16,741 nt of DNA from Bacteroidales bacterium UBA1182 (GTDB lineage Bacteria; Bacteroidota; Bacteroidia; Bacteroidales; Bacteroidaceae), in assembly GCA_002310015.1 (NCBI GenBank), contig DBYQ01000065.1, forward strand, positions 1 to 16,741, given 5' to 3'. A model generated the notes under the pieces. It searched no databases and was not told the origin of the DNA. It saw nothing but the letters and a program-made list of their open reading frames with translations. The position numbers were made by a program, and so were the translations under genes. Positions 15,611 through 16,741 of this stretch are shown here, piece after piece (positions within the stretch are counted from its first letter, which is position 1; every line of letters begins with the position of its first letter).

Positions 15611-16741
15611 TCAGTTGATGAAAAGAAGTTCACGATACTTCGGCAGCGGCCACATATCGTTGTCAACAATCTCCTCAAGCTTGTCAATGGTCTTGCGCAG
15701 CGGGAAGAGACTCTCGGCAATCTCATGATAAGCCATAGCCTTCTCATACTCACCTTCAATCTTGTTGGCAACCTTGCGGGCCTCAACCATATCATCAACC
15801 TGTTTCTTGAGCAGGTTAACCAGCTCAGAGATCTTGGTAACGAATCCCATGCTTACAGCGGCCATATCCTTGAAGCTGTCACCGTAAACATCCTTCATCA
15901 GGTCAATGTTCTTGAGCAGTTTGGTCTGATAAGCAAGAGCGGCCGGGATGATGTGGTTCAGAGCCATACGACCTGTTACGCGGGCCTCAATCTGTACCTT
16001 CTTGGTATATATCTCCCACTTAACCTCGTTACGGGCCTCAAGCTCCTTCTCAGTGTAAACGCCAAGTTTGGTGAACAGCTCGATAGCCTTGGGAGTAGTG
16101 AATGACTTGAACATCTCAGGAACGTTGGTCAGGGTATCCAGACCACGCTTCTTGGCCTCAGCCTTCCACTCATCGGTATAACCGTTACCGTCAAAGCATA
16201 CAACATCTATGATGCTCTTGATGATGGGCTTCAAGGTATCCATGATAGCTATGTTCATGGCCTTGCCAGCCTTCATCTCCTTGTCAACATCGGCCTTGAA
16301 GGCAATCAGCTGCTCAGCTACGGCTGCGTTCAGAGCGGTCATGGCACCTGCGCAGTTTGCGCTTGAACCAACGGCACGGAACTCAAAGCGGTTACCGGTG
16401 AATGCGAACGGTGATGTACGGTTACGGTCAGTGTTGTCAACGAATATCTCAGGGATCTCAACCAGACCAACTGACTTACCCTTCTTTCCGGCAATCTCAA
16501 TAGGAGTATCTGACGGAACCTCAAGCAGCTTCTTGAGTACAGATGTCATTGTCTTGCCAAGGAAGGCAGATACAATGGCGGGAGGTGCCTCGTTGGCGCC
16601 CAGACGGTGAGCGTTGGTAGCGGTAGCGATAGAAGCCTTGAGGATATCGTTGTGCTTCTGTACGGCAGCCAGAACGTTTACAAAGAATGTAACGAACTGG
16701 AGGTTACCCATAGCATCCTTACCGGGAGCAAGCAGCAGTGT
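15611..16741 (-). CDS. glnN: Type III glutamine synthetase, C-terminal part (5' end beyond the window)
   Basis: Glutamine synthetase condenses ammonium and glutamate with ATP to give glutamine. The reading frame is open to the right edge (ten codons, T-L-L-L-A-P-G-K-D-A, lie before the first internal Met), so this is the last 376 residues of a protein that in this family is about 700-730 long. Type III marks are HRLGANEAPPAIVSAFLG, NRTSPFAFTGNRFEFRAVGS (the conserved active-site Arg strip), SANCAGAMTALNAAVAEQL, and a long helical C-terminal region containing VCFDGNGYTDEW, which is characteristic of GlnN rather than type I GlnA. Type III enzymes lack the adenylylation control of type I-beta GlnA. 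Promoter and regulatory sites lie outside the window. As the first visible gene of the array, it feeds glutamine to GltB, CarA and PurF downstream. Confidence 0.96.
   Translation of the reverse strand, partial: TLLLAPGKDAMGNLQFVTFFVNVLAAVQKHNDILKASIATATNAHRLGANEAPPAIVSAFLGKTMTSVLKKLLEVPSDTPIEIAGKKGKSVGLVEIPEIFVDNTDRNRTSPFAFTGNRFEFRAVGSSANCAGAMTALNAAVAEQLIAFKADVDKEMKAGKAMNIAIMDTLKPIIKSIIDVVCFDGNGYTDEWKAEAKKRGLDTLTNVPEMFKSFTTPKAIELFTKLGVYTEKELEARNEVKWEIYTKKVQIEARVTGRMALNHIIPAALAYQTKLLKNIDLMKDVYGDSFKDMAAVSMGFVTKISELVNLLKKQVDDMVEARKVANKIEGEYEKAMAYHEIAESLFPLRKTIDKLEEIVDNDMWPLPKYRELLFIN

Noticed and set aside
15587..16105. 172-codon plus-strand ORF opposite glnN
   Set aside because: It lies wholly antisense to the strongly conserved glutamine synthetase reading frame and has no recognisable family; it is a shadow of codon bias on the other strand.

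Overview
The window looks like a chromosomal segment from a Bacteroidales bacterium (Bacteroides, Prevotella or a relative; the species cannot be read from the sequence). The signs are a type III glutamine synthetase (GlnN family) beside gltB and gltD, the LL-diaminopimelate aminotransferase (DapL) route to lysine and peptidoglycan, mostly weak Shine-Dalgarno sequences, and a TAnnTTTG-type -7 promoter box in front of one gene.

Layout. A few codons of an unrelated plus-strand gene end at position 43. Bases 44-289 hold no gene, only hairpin terminators and a repeat-bounded segment. All other genes lie on the minus strand, so transcription runs from the right edge to the left: glnN (5' end outside the window), gltB, gltD, dapF, dapL, carA, carB, purC, purF, then a small formate/nitrite-transporter-family gene. 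Several junctions are translationally coupled or nearly so: gltD/dapF and purC/purF overlap by ATGA, purC overlaps the end of carB, carA-carB are 4 bases apart and dapF-dapL 7. Three junctions are looser. glnN/gltB carries a strong hairpin and a heptad repeat. dapL/carA carries a 126-bp inverted-repeat element. purF/transporter carries a 102-bp perfect inverted repeat followed by a promoter-like box.

How the genes fit together. The theme is entry and use of glutamine nitrogen. GlnN fixes ammonium into glutamine and GltBD moves the amide nitrogen to 2-oxoglutarate to give glutamate. DapL consumes glutamate to make LL-DAP and DapF epimerises it to meso-DAP for lysine and cell wall. CarAB and PurF are the glutamine amidotransferases that open pyrimidine/arginine and purine synthesis, and PurC adds aspartate nitrogen to the purine ring. 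The locus therefore joins ammonium assimilation to the main consumers of glutamine and glutamate nitrogen.

The coding genes belong to known families and appear intact. The least explained parts are intergenic: two different inverted-repeat elements, each placed exactly at the stop codon of the preceding gene (purF, dapL), a recurring 7-bp-period repeat beside hairpins, and a structured, GC-rich leader in front of carAB. Among the proteins, the carbamoyl-phosphate synthase resembles the animal CAD/CPS1 type more than the E. coli enzyme, and PurC has unusual residues in its nucleotide-binding loop. I saw no tRNA, rRNA, CRISPR array, transposase gene or prophage.
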